Assembly (NCBI GenBank): GCA_030751095.1
Contig: JASMGX010000007.1
Location: forward strand, 1 to 39,386
Direction: 5' to 3'
DNA: 39,386 bases
DNA from: Pirellulales bacterium
GTDB lineage: Bacteria; Planctomycetota; Planctomycetia; Pirellulales; UBA7805
The notes beneath the pieces are model-generated. The model ran no database searches, was not told the DNA's origin, and saw only the letters and a list, made by a program, of their open reading frames with translations. Both the position numbers and the translations under genes were made by a program. Shown here in pieces: positions 8,356 to 16,114 of the stretch. How positions within the stretch are numbered: position 1 is the stretch's first letter; each line of letters opens with the position of its first letter.

Positions 8356-8648
8356 GGATTGGTTCTCCTTAGCTGAAATCCCGTAAGCCCCTCTTGCTCC
8401 TCGTTCTATAAAACCCCGGCAAGGGTTCTAAGTTTCGCACCAGATTTCCGACTCCATCACTGGCTAAAACGGCCCGGCAGGACACTTTTTTGCAAAAGGT
8501 GCCGACGATTCTCATAGGTACACTATCAAAATGACGCATAAAATCTCAAAAACATCGCGTATAATAAAACTATCGAACGCGGCACGAGGAAGATCGACTA
8601 TTTTGGTTGGAGCGGACATTTTTCCCACTCGATGTTTAGGGCGGCACG

Positions 8649-9236
8649 ATGGGCACATTCGACAAACAGACAAAAACACGAAGGCCCTGCACGCAACCGA
8701 GCAATTGTGGAATATGGAATAGCGGATTTACGCTGATTGAACTATTGGTTGTCATCGTTGTCATTGGAATATTACTAGCTCTGCTCATGCCAGCCGTTCA
8801 ATACGTTCGCAATAGCGCTCGCATCACACATTGTCAATCCAACTTGCGGCAAATTTCTCTGGCAATGGATGTCTATCTAGATATCCAGGGCATCAATGGC
8901 CGTTACCCTGATGCCGCAGTGTTACCTAGCGTAACACCTGACCGACCATCTTTAAGTGAGATACTCACTCCGCATCTCGAGGACAACAATCTCGTTTTTC
9001 GTTGCCCCGGGGATGAAGAATATTTTGACAAGGAGGGTCTCAGTTACGAGTACCGCAATAGCAAGTTTGCCAAAAAAACCCGCAAACAGGCACTACAAGG
9101 CACCGATGGCAAAAAACAGTGGAAAAGCAACTCGGAGTATTGGATGATCTACGACTTTGAAGCGTTCCATGGGCCTGAAGGAGAAGAAGGTTCACGCAAT
9201 GTGCTATTTGCGGATGGTCATGTAGACGGATTTTGA
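8649..9236 (+). CDS. Pseudopilin-like protein with prepilin N-terminus
   Basis: This 195-residue protein carries a type IV prepilin/type II pseudopilin N-terminus: a 26-residue leader, then the cleavage point in [16 protein letters not shown] with the conserved Glu at +5, followed by a single hydrophobic helix. Next come the [20 protein letters not shown] stretch and, at the end, [12 protein letters not shown], the terminal 'ADG' motif typical of the many planctomycete H-X9-DG/DUF1559-like proteins. It would be processed by prepilin peptidase and exposed outside the membrane. AGGG precedes the ATG. Its target is unknown; planctomycetes carry many such genes scattered singly. Confidence 0.85.
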   Translation: MGTFDKQTKTRRPCTQPSNCGIWNSGFTLIELLVVIVVIGILLALLMPAVQYVRNSARITHCQSNLRQISLAMDVYLDIQGINGRYPDAAVLPSVTPDRPSLSEILTPHLEDNNLVFRCPGDEEYFDKEGLSYEYRNSKFAKKTRKQALQGTDGKKQWKSNSEYWMIYDFEAFHGPEGEEGSRNVLFADGHVDGF

Positions 9237-9305
9237 AACATAAGCATAATATTCCTAAACGAGTATGGTCACACCATTGCCTCTATTATTCGAGAACTCT
9301 TACCG

Positions 9306-9956
9306 ATGATCACAAAAATCACCCTGGCTGTCCTTGCAGTGGCGGTAATTGGCTTGACTGTCACTTGGTCTACCGGTCAGTGGGAAAGCCCTCAACTGAA
9401 GGAGATTCGCAAACTACAGAAAGAAATCCAGCAAACAAGAGAAAAACCATCCGGGGAGGAGACTGCAGAGGCCGGGCAGCAGACTGCAGAGGAAGAAGCC
9501 CGCGATGAAATTCGCCGAGAAAAAATACGCAGCGAAAAGTTGGCCGAATATCGAGAAAAGGTGAAAGAACTTCCCGAGCATCAACGGAAGAGTGTCGAGA
9601 CCGAGACGCGAAATCAATTTCTCGCACGGATAGAAAAGCGGATCGACCGCGTCCTTTCGCTCCCACCCGGAGAACGCAACGCCGAACTCGACAAACAAAT
9701 CGACGAAGGAGACAAGCGGCGCAAGAGGTGGCAACAAGAACGGGAGGCCAAACAATCGGAAAACAATGGCAGCAGTAAAACCACCGGAAAAAACAGGTGG
9801 CGCACTGCTTCGACCGAACAGCGCAACCAATGGCGGCGTCAAATGCTCGCCTATACAACTCCAAAGCAAAGAGCCAAATTTCAAGAGTATCGGCGAGTAA
9901 TGAACCGCCGGCGCAAGGAACGAGGCATGCCCGAACGAGGGGGGCACCCATTTTAG
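9306..9956 (+). CDS. Membrane-anchored, highly charged coiled-coil protein, unknown
   Basis: A 216-residue protein with one N-terminal hydrophobic segment (ITLAVLAVAVIGLTVTW). A long charged region rich in Glu, Lys, Arg and Gln follows, with heptad-like spacing around residues 25-170 (LKEIRKLQKEIQQTREK; ARDEIRREKIRSEKLAEYREK). The C-terminal third is strongly basic (RWRTASTEQRNQWRRQML; RRVMNRRRKERG). It probably projects from the inner membrane or is a signal-anchored periplasmic rod. It lies 69 bases after the pseudopilin-like gene on the same strand, so they may be co-transcribed. I do not recognise the family. Confidence 0.75.
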   Translation: MITKITLAVLAVAVIGLTVTWSTGQWESPQLKEIRKLQKEIQQTREKPSGEETAEAGQQTAEEEARDEIRREKIRSEKLAEYREKVKELPEHQRKSVETETRNQFLARIEKRIDRVLSLPPGERNAELDKQIDEGDKRRKRWQQEREAKQSENNGSSKTTGKNRWRTASTEQRNQWRRQMLAYTTPKQRAKFQEYRRVMNRRRKERGMPERGGHPF

Positions 9957-10285
9957 ACGGACTCCGAGTCGCCGCGAAAGCACTCAAAACGGTCGCACTT
10001 CTTTTTCAATGGCTACTTCGGTTTGACAAGTTCGCGTTTGACGATAGAGAGCCTCAGCGCGGGGCGAGTCAGAGCGACCCTCAAAGCGACGCGCTCTCTG
10101 AACCGGTAACCGGGCACAAGAAACCCTCTAAAAAGTGGCGGACTTCCGAAAGAAGGCCGTTACCGTTCGGCCCGAGAACCTCCTGCTTCAAATTCCTGCA
10201 CTTTTTCTGTTTAGCAGCCTGTTCAGAAATACGTTCATCATCAATACTTCCACGGTAGTCCCACCACAAACAAAGGAAAGCTCTC
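9957..10285. other. Intergenic stretch, no gene seen
   Basis: This 329-base interval separates the coiled-coil gene from the PfpI-family gene. Frames that cross it are low-quality shadows of the upstream gene. I see no tRNA or long hairpin. The ribosome site AAAGGAAAG of the next gene is at its right end. Confidence 0.5.
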
Positions 10286-10861
10286 ATGGCTCGCGTCTTG
10301 ATGATCGTTGGAGATTTTAATGAAGATCTCGAGGTTCGTTTTCCTCAACAGGCCCTCGAGATGCTCGGGCACGAGGTGCATACCATCTCCCCGGGAAAAG
10401 AGGCCGGCTCGAGTGTCGTGACTGCCGTACATGATTTGGCCGACAAGTCACTCCAATCGTATACGGAAGATCGCGGCCACACGCTACCGGTCACCCACAG
10501 TTTTAGCGCTACCGATCCGAAAGGTTATGACGGGCTCATCGTTCCCGGTGGCCGCGCGGCCGAATACCAGCGATGCGATGAAAAAATACTCACACTTGTT
10601 CGTCATTTCTTCGATTCCTCCAAGCCGGTAGCCTGCACCTGTCACGGGATCCAGACTCTCGCGGCCGCAGGGGTACTCACAGGCCGGAGTGTAACGGCGG
10701 TTCCTTTTTGCCGCCCTGAGGTGGAAATGGCCGGGGGCATCTGGGCCGATCGGGGTCTTGATGGGATTGAAGTTGACGGCCCGCTTGTAACGGCTGCCAC
10801 CTGGATGAGTAATCCCGCCTGGATGCGCGAGTTCAGCCATCAGTTGGAAATCGGGGGCTGA
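10286..10861 (+). CDS. DJ-1/PfpI family protein (glyoxalase/amidotransferase-like)
   Basis: A 191-residue single-domain member of the class I glutamine amidotransferase-like superfamily. It starts with RVLMIVGDFNEDLEV, containing the family's acidic residue. It has YDGLIVPGGRAAEY and the nucleophile elbow PVACTCHGIQTLAAAG, where the central Cys sits before HG. DJ-1/PfpI proteins act as deglycases or glyoxalases, chaperones or proteases, and the exact activity cannot be told here. The length suits the PfpI branch. A strong ribosome site (AAAGGAAAG) precedes the ATG. It stands alone and converges on the S74-domain gene, with only 22 bases between the stops. Confidence 0.88.
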   Translation: MARVLMIVGDFNEDLEVRFPQQALEMLGHEVHTISPGKEAGSSVVTAVHDLADKSLQSYTEDRGHTLPVTHSFSATDPKGYDGLIVPGGRAAEYQRCDEKILTLVRHFFDSSKPVACTCHGIQTLAAAGVLTGRSVTAVPFCRPEVEMAGGIWADRGLDGIEVDGPLVTAATWMSNPAWMREFSHQLEIGG

Positions 10862-10883
10862 CTTTTTGGCTGACCGGTCCCTG

Positions 10884-11744
10884 CTACGGACCGGGAACAC
10901 CATCACATTCGCTCAATTCGCGAAACGGTACATCAATCAGGCCGTAATGGACCATCATGTATCCGCTCGATGCGAAAACAACCGCTTCAGGATGGGTCAG
11001 GAGCAGCTCCTGGGCGAGGACACCCTCATACCACCGCGAGTCACCCCGGTAGCGAAATCGATAGATTTTGATACCCGAAGGACTGGTGCCCACAAACTTC
11101 AAGTCCCTCTTCAATCGCTCATCGCTGAATCCCCCCCCAAATCCGCCCCAGCCAAAGCCACCTGAGGAGTATTCCATCGTAGCCTGAGCTGCTTCTCTCT
11201 GTTGTTGCTTGTACATCGAGCGAGCGAACTGTCGATCCTGATTGATCGTCTTCTCTTGCTGAGCAGCCTGTTTATGTTCATCCTTCTCAATATTTTTGAG
11301 GATGTTTTGCTGGTTACGAATCTCGGCCAGACCACGGGTTGTTCGTACAGCACGATTTTGCTTTTCGGCCTCATTTTTTTTTGCAGCTACTTGTCGCTCC
11401 TCTTCAAACTGCATCAGCCATAGTTCCATCTGAGGAGCCGTCATGGATGCCAAATGTTTGCGATATTCTTTTTTTTGCTCAGGAGTATATTTTTTTGATA
11501 CACGGAAATACTCCTCCATCCAGGCCCGGGCCCATAACATTTCAGGGCTGTTCCAGACCTTGTCCCGATCGGATTGGACGTTTGCCGTAGGTATCGCTTT
11601 TTCAGATGCCGATTTGCTTGTTTTTTGATCTCCCGTTTTTGTTGCCTTCGCTGTGTCTACTGCAAAGACATATCCGCTAGCACCCAGGAAAATAGCCAAT
11701 ACACAAACAATCCCCACAGCAAGGCAGAGAACACGCCTACACAT
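10884..11744 (-). CDS. Secreted coiled-coil protein ending in a Peptidase_S74 (tail-fibre chaperone-like) domain
   Basis: A 286-residue protein with an N-terminal signal peptide or anchor (LAVGIVCVLAIFLGASGYVFA). A long polar, probably coiled-coil region follows (about residues 110-190, rich in Gln, Glu and Lys), then a Gly/Phe-rich linker (SSGGFGWGGFGGGF). The C-terminal domain is SDERLKRDLKFVGTSPSGI, KIYRFRYRGDSRWYEGVLAQE, PEAV...GYMMVHYGLID. That order is characteristic of the S74 intramolecular chaperone of phage tail fibres and some bacterial surface proteins, and the proposed catalytic Ser207 and Lys212 are both present. In the family the domain trimerises and then cuts itself off just before that Ser. 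The surface role here is inferred. Confidence 0.8.
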   Translation of the reverse strand: MCRRVLCLAVGIVCVLAIFLGASGYVFAVDTAKATKTGDQKTSKSASEKAIPTANVQSDRDKVWNSPEMLWARAWMEEYFRVSKKYTPEQKKEYRKHLASMTAPQMELWLMQFEEERQVAAKKNEAEKQNRAVRTTRGLAEIRNQQNILKNIEKDEHKQAAQQEKTINQDRQFARSMYKQQQREAAQATMEYSSGGFGWGGFGGGFSDERLKRDLKFVGTSPSGIKIYRFRYRGDSRWYEGVLAQELLLTHPEAVVFASSGYMMVHYGLIDVPFRELSECDGVPGP

Positions 11745-12013
11745 ATTTAGGTTCCTTTTTTCCAGGGTTACTTGCCTTGCAAAAAGATTGGATCAAAACA
11801 GCCAACAAACTCTCTCCTCATAAACATAGTATAATTTCTCCTTCCTTTCATCCCAAAAACAACTTTGTTCTCTACATCATCAATGGGCCGAATCGCCTTC
11901 GAGCTGCGTATTGGGGCCAAATGAAGGGCAACTGGCACATTTTGAAAAGGATGCCAAAATCACGTACACTCGGGAGATCCCAAGGACCTTCAGAAAACGG
12001 GAGAGGAGAACCC

Positions 12014-12349
12014 ATGCAGCACAAATCACACTTTGGACATCATGCTGACAAACTGCCTGCAGATCGTGATGGACAAATTCCAGAACATGGCGATGACTGG
12101 CGAGACATGAATTATGATCATGGGCCTCACGATCCAGAGGAGGAGGGGATCAAAGATGAGGAACAAGCACAACGGATTGAATATCTGGACAAGGAATGGT
12201 GGCCCAAAGTTATTGCAATTGCCAATCAACAGAAATCCGAAATTGAACTTTCTACGGCCGATACTCCCATCAAACACTGGGAAGAAATCATGCATCAACA
12301 TCCGCCGCATTCACACGGCTTTGAAGTTGAACGATTGGATGAAAGTTGA
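12014..12349 (+). CDS. Small acidic, histidine-rich protein, unknown
   Basis: I chose the ATG at 12014 (MQHKSHFGHHADK) because GGAGAGGAG lies just upstream; the frame is open back to 11777 but those residues look non-coding. The 111-residue product has no signal peptide and is rich in His, Asp and Glu (DYDHGPHDPEEE-like content, HQHPPHSHGFEVE). It contains the segment EYLDKEWWPKVIAIANQQK, which may form a short helix. The composition suggests possible metal binding. I do not recognise the family. Confidence 0.6.
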   Translation: MQHKSHFGHHADKLPADRDGQIPEHGDDWRDMNYDHGPHDPEEEGIKDEEQAQRIEYLDKEWWPKVIAIANQQKSEIELSTADTPIKHWEEIMHQHPPHSHGFEVERLDES

Positions 12350-12477
12350 CCTGCTTCCATGTTTGATAAGTTGGCTCACCAAGATTATGATAAGGCACTC
12401 GTCATTAGCAATGCACAGGATGCCGGTGATAACATCAGTTTTCAAATAGCAGACAGTCTTACCACAAGGATCCAACC

Positions 12478-13104
12478 ATGAAACAAACGTGTCCCAAACA
12501 ACGAGGTGTCATCCTTTTTGTCGCCTTTGCGGGATTACTGGGCCTGGTCCTAACCATACACGGTGAAGAAACCAGTGATGCAAAGGACAACGCTGGCGAT
12601 CAGAAACCGATGGTACTTCACGTACACCATCACTATGGCGGGGCTACAACGACGGGCGGACAATATATGTACGTACCCCACTACCGCACGTACCTGGGAG
12701 CCTCGACCTTTGCCGGGCAACCCGAGGTGCTCCAGCGCTACTCACTTTTTTATCCCACAGCAAGTAAGGCGGTCCTCGGGGGTTTCATTGAACCTTGGAA
12801 ACAGGACTGGCTCCACCTCGGTTTCACGGGCTACCTGGGACAGCAGGGAGAGATTTCCGGTCTGATTGTCGATACGGTCACCCCCGATAGTCCGGCGTCT
12901 AAAATGGGGCTCATCCCTGGCGACTTTATTCTGAAAATCAATGGTACGCCGCTCAATAGTTATCGTCAGGTTGCCGTTGTCTTTGAGGCAACTCGGGAAA
13001 ACCCTAAGCACGAAATCTCTTTTGAAATTTGGAATCCGCACACACGGCGGAAGAACACCGTCCGCGCGATCCTCAAGGACGACAAGGAGAAGGGACCACC
13101 ATAA
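12478..13104 (+). CDS. Secreted or membrane-anchored PDZ-domain protein
   Basis: This 208-residue protein starts with a hydrophobic signal or anchor (VILFVAFAGLLGLVLTI) and has AAGGA at 8 bases before the ATG. A His/Gly/Tyr-rich segment follows (VLHVHHHYGGATTTGGQYMY). The C-terminal half is a PDZ domain: LHLGFTGYLGQQGEISGLIV, then VTPDSPASKMGLIPGDFILKINGTPLNSY. PDZ domains bind C-terminal peptides; here there is no protease domain, so it is likely an adaptor or substrate-binding protein in the cell envelope. It converges on the glutamate decarboxylase gene. Confidence 0.85.
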   Translation: MKQTCPKQRGVILFVAFAGLLGLVLTIHGEETSDAKDNAGDQKPMVLHVHHHYGGATTTGGQYMYVPHYRTYLGASTFAGQPEVLQRYSLFYPTASKAVLGGFIEPWKQDWLHLGFTGYLGQQGEISGLIVDTVTPDSPASKMGLIPGDFILKINGTPLNSYRQVAVVFEATRENPKHEISFEIWNPHTRRKNTVRAILKDDKEKGPP

Positions 13105-13179
13105 ATCAGTTGCTAAGCACTCAGTCGCTCAGCAGAGTGACGCAGCGAAGTGACGATGCAGCGGGACAGAACCTCTTTC

Positions 13180-14598
13180 TTAGTGATGGAATGCTGTTCC
13201 TGGCACAGTTTGTTCTCCATCCCGTGGGATGTGGCTCGACTGTGCCTTGTAATAGGCGAGTGCGTGGTGGAGATCGCTGATAAGCAAGTCGGCCATATCG
13301 CGGCTAAAACCTTCCTTAACAACGATCCGCAGCACGGCAAGATCCTCGCGATTTTTGGGGAATGTGTATGCCGGTATCAGCCACCCGCGTTCGCGAATTT
13401 TATCTGACAGGTCATAGGCCGAAAAATTCGCGTCACCTGTCCCTTCTCCACGAACCGCGAACGCAAAGACGGGAATATCACTCCCATTGGAGATCAATTC
13501 AAAAGGCCCCATTTCGGCAATTTGATTTGAAAGATAGAGTGCCACATCCTGACACGTTTTTTGGATCTGGAAGTAACCCTCCCTTCCAAGCCTGATGAAA
13601 TTATAATATTGAGCAATAACCTGATTCCCCGGACGCGAAAAATTCAATGCAAAATTCGGAAGATCACCACCCAGATAATTACAGTGGAAGATCAAATCCT
13701 CCGGCAACTGATCTTTGTCCCGCCAGACGATCCAGCCCACGCCAGGATAAACCAAACCGTACTTGTGTCCTGAACTGTTGATTGATTTGACAAGCGGTAG
13801 GCGGAAATCCCATTCAATGTCCGGTTGCAAAAAAGGCGCAATAAAACCGCCGCTAGCAGCATCAACATGAATCGGCACCTCATAGCCCGTCTTCTTGTTC
13901 GACTTGACGAGTGCGTCGTTGACTTCCTTGACGTTCTCATAGCGTCCATCGAACGTACTTCCCATAATGACGACAACACCGATAGTGTTTTCGTCTACAA
14001 GCTTGAGTGCTTCTTCAGCATTCAGACAGAAGCGATTACCCTCCATCGGCACAAAACGAGGCTCCACTTCCCAATAGCGACAAAACTTTTCCCAACACAC
14101 CTGGACATTAATCCCCATCACAAGATTGGGCTTATCGGCTGGTTTGCCTTTCGCACGCATGCGATCCCGCCATCGCCACTTGAGTGCCATACCTCCAAGC
14201 ATCGCCGCTTCGCTTGATCCAATCGTCGAACACCCCGTTGCGGTTTCGGCTTCCGGGGCGTTCCACAGACGAGACATAATATGCACACAACGCATTTCAA
14301 TTTCTGCCGTCTGTGGATATTCGTCCTTGTCGATCATGTTCTTGTCAAATGTCTGCGACAACAACTGCTGGGCTTCCGGCTCCATCCAAGTCGTGACAAA
14401 GGTGGCCAGATTCAAACGCGAGTTTCCGTCAAGCATCAATTCGTCAGTGATCAACTGGTAGGCAACACGGGGATCCAGAGATCCCTCAGGAAGTTCATGT
14501 TTTGGGATTGGATTTGCCATTGCACGGCGCGCAAAGGTCGGCGAGAGAATGCGCGGCTGGCAAGCTGCAGAATCATTATGGGTTCCTTTTTTAGCCAT
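13180..14598 (-). CDS. gadB: Glutamate decarboxylase (PLP-dependent)
   Basis: A 472-residue group II PLP decarboxylase, close to the 466 of E. coli GadB. The frame extends to 14796, but I start at the ATG at 14598, which has AGGAG about 10 bases upstream and avoids overlap with ndh. Motifs: TGCSTIGSSEAAMLGG, IGVVVIMGSTFDGRYENV, HVDAASGGFIAPF (cofactor Asp) and SINSSGHKYGLVYPGVGW, where Lys279 binds PLP. The enzyme makes GABA and CO2 from glutamate, consuming a proton. The protein ends in FHH; E. coli GadB uses a penultimate His to shut the active site at neutral pH, so similar gating is possible. It lies 19 bases after ndh, so they probably share a transcript. No gadC antiporter is nearby. 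Confidence 0.95.
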   Translation of the reverse strand: MAKKGTHNDSAACQPRILSPTFARRAMANPIPKHELPEGSLDPRVAYQLITDELMLDGNSRLNLATFVTTWMEPEAQQLLSQTFDKNMIDKDEYPQTAEIEMRCVHIMSRLWNAPEAETATGCSTIGSSEAAMLGGMALKWRWRDRMRAKGKPADKPNLVMGINVQVCWEKFCRYWEVEPRFVPMEGNRFCLNAEEALKLVDENTIGVVVIMGSTFDGRYENVKEVNDALVKSNKKTGYEVPIHVDAASGGFIAPFLQPDIEWDFRLPLVKSINSSGHKYGLVYPGVGWIVWRDKDQLPEDLIFHCNYLGGDLPNFALNFSRPGNQVIAQYYNFIRLGREGYFQIQKTCQDVALYLSNQIAEMGPFELISNGSDIPVFAFAVRGEGTGDANFSAYDLSDKIRERGWLIPAYTFPKNREDLAVLRIVVKEGFSRDMADLLISDLHHALAYYKAQSSHIPRDGEQTVPGTAFHH

Positions 14599-14617
14599 CT
14601 CACAGACTCTCCTATCG

Positions 14618-15952
14618 CTAAGCAGTATGATGTTTGTCTTCGGAAACTCTTTTGTGACGCAATGTCTTGATAGATACTTCGGGATCGCCCGTAATGAGTC
14701 GAGATTGTCGTGTATGCCACATATAGTCCCAAAACCATTCGCAAAGGACAACCAACTTGTTCCCAAAACCGACAAGGAACATGGCATGGACGACATTCCA
14801 TGCCAACCAGCCTAAAAAACCTCCCAGATGCACTTTGCCAATTGCGGCAATTGCATTTCCATGCCCTACCATTGCCATGGATCCCTTGTCGTAATACGTG
14901 AAGGCGGGTCTGTCTTTCGGGACGGCACCTTTCAGATCATTCAAGATTATTTTGGCTACGAAATCTCCGGTCTGGATCGCTCCCTGGGCAACACCAGGAA
15001 CCGGCGAGCCGGTCAGAGCATCGGTGGCGGCAGCCGCATCACCAACGACAAAGACTTTCGGGTAATTTGGGATGGACAGATCCTGTTGTACCACAACACG
15101 ACCGGCCCGATCGGATTCAACATCCAACGTTTTACAGACCGTCTGTCCCTGCACACCAGCTGCCCAAAAAATATTTTGGGCAAATATTTTTTCCTCACCA
15201 ATCTCCACACTCTCCTCTGTCACATTTGTGACAAGCGTGTTGAGTCGGATTTCCACTCCCAATTTTTCGAGTACCCGATGTGCCCGCGTTGCCAAGTCCT
15301 CTGGCATGGGTGGCACGAGTCGCGGTGCTCCTTGAATAAGGATCACGCGAGCTTGGCGGGTATCAATGTTATGAAAATCGGCCGGCAACGTTTTTGTAGC
15401 CAACTCCGTAATGGCACCGGCCAACTCCATTCCGGTGGGACCACCACCCACAATGACAAACGTTAGCTTGGCCTGACGTGATGCGGCATCCTCTTCCCAT
15501 TCTGCCTCCTCAAATGCCAACAACACACGGCGACGTATCTCGAGGGCATCATCAATCGACTTGAGACCTGGTGCGAGCGTACGGTATTCATCGTGGCCGA
15601 AGTAAGACTGTCGAGCACCGGTTGCCACAATCAAGTAGTCGTACTCTATCTTCCCGCCGTCAACCTGAACACATTTGTCCTCTAGGTCAATTGATGTCAC
15701 TTTTCCAAGCACGACATCGCAATTGTGCTGCTTCTGAAAGATTTTGCGAATCGGAAACGCAATGTTGTTGGGTTCTAATTCGGCCGTCGCCACCTGATAG
15801 AGCAGGGGCTGAAAAAGATGGTAGTTCCTCTGGTCAATCAATGTGATGCAAACGGACGCATTTTTAAGTCCCTTCGCAGCATGCAGGCCACCAAACCCAC
15901 CACCAATAATGACAACATGGGGGCGCGAGGGAGTCACCGTTTGATTACTCAT
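14618..15952 (-). CDS. ndh: Type II NADH dehydrogenase
   Basis: A 444-residue, single-subunit, FAD-containing NADH:quinone oxidoreductase. The first dinucleotide-binding motif is VVIIGGGFGGLHAAKGL (residues 13-29, FAD); the second is FVIVGGGPTGMELAGAI (165-181, NADH). YLIVATGARQSYFGH and KVFVVGDAAA (299-308) complete the fold, and GVAQGAIQTGDF near 320-331 matches the quinone-proximal motif. The C-terminal amphipathic or hydrophobic stretch (FLGWLAWNVVHAMFLVGF) should attach it to the membrane. It passes electrons from NADH to quinone without pumping protons. No strong ribosome site was seen before the ATG. It heads the ndh-gadB pair. Confidence 0.95.
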   Translation of the reverse strand: MSNQTVTPSRPHVVIIGGGFGGLHAAKGLKNASVCITLIDQRNYHLFQPLLYQVATAELEPNNIAFPIRKIFQKQHNCDVVLGKVTSIDLEDKCVQVDGGKIEYDYLIVATGARQSYFGHDEYRTLAPGLKSIDDALEIRRRVLLAFEEAEWEEDAASRQAKLTFVIVGGGPTGMELAGAITELATKTLPADFHNIDTRQARVILIQGAPRLVPPMPEDLATRAHRVLEKLGVEIRLNTLVTNVTEESVEIGEEKIFAQNIFWAAGVQGQTVCKTLDVESDRAGRVVVQQDLSIPNYPKVFVVGDAAAATDALTGSPVPGVAQGAIQTGDFVAKIILNDLKGAVPKDRPAFTYYDKGSMAMVGHGNAIAAIGKVHLGGFLGWLAWNVVHAMFLVGFGNKLVVLCEWFWDYMWHTRQSRLITGDPEVSIKTLRHKRVSEDKHHTA

Positions 15953-16114
15953 AGTCTAGCTGATCATAGTGATTTGCTGAGCCTTTGCAAATAAAGGCGG
16001 GGTGCAGTGCCCGAAAAACCAATCCATGATTCAGGACCTGGCTATCCAATTAAACGTGCCGTCAATCGCATAGTTCGTAAATCGCATGGTTCGCAAAAAG
16101 TGCCGATCACCCCA

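Noticed and set aside
9797-10258. 153-residue plus-strand frame
   Set aside because: It overlaps the coiled-coil gene in another frame and has no start signal or motif.
10884-11744. Prophage remnant, suggested by the tail-fibre-type domain
   Set aside because: No other phage gene, integrase or attachment site is nearby, and the protein has a signal peptide and coiled coil of its own.
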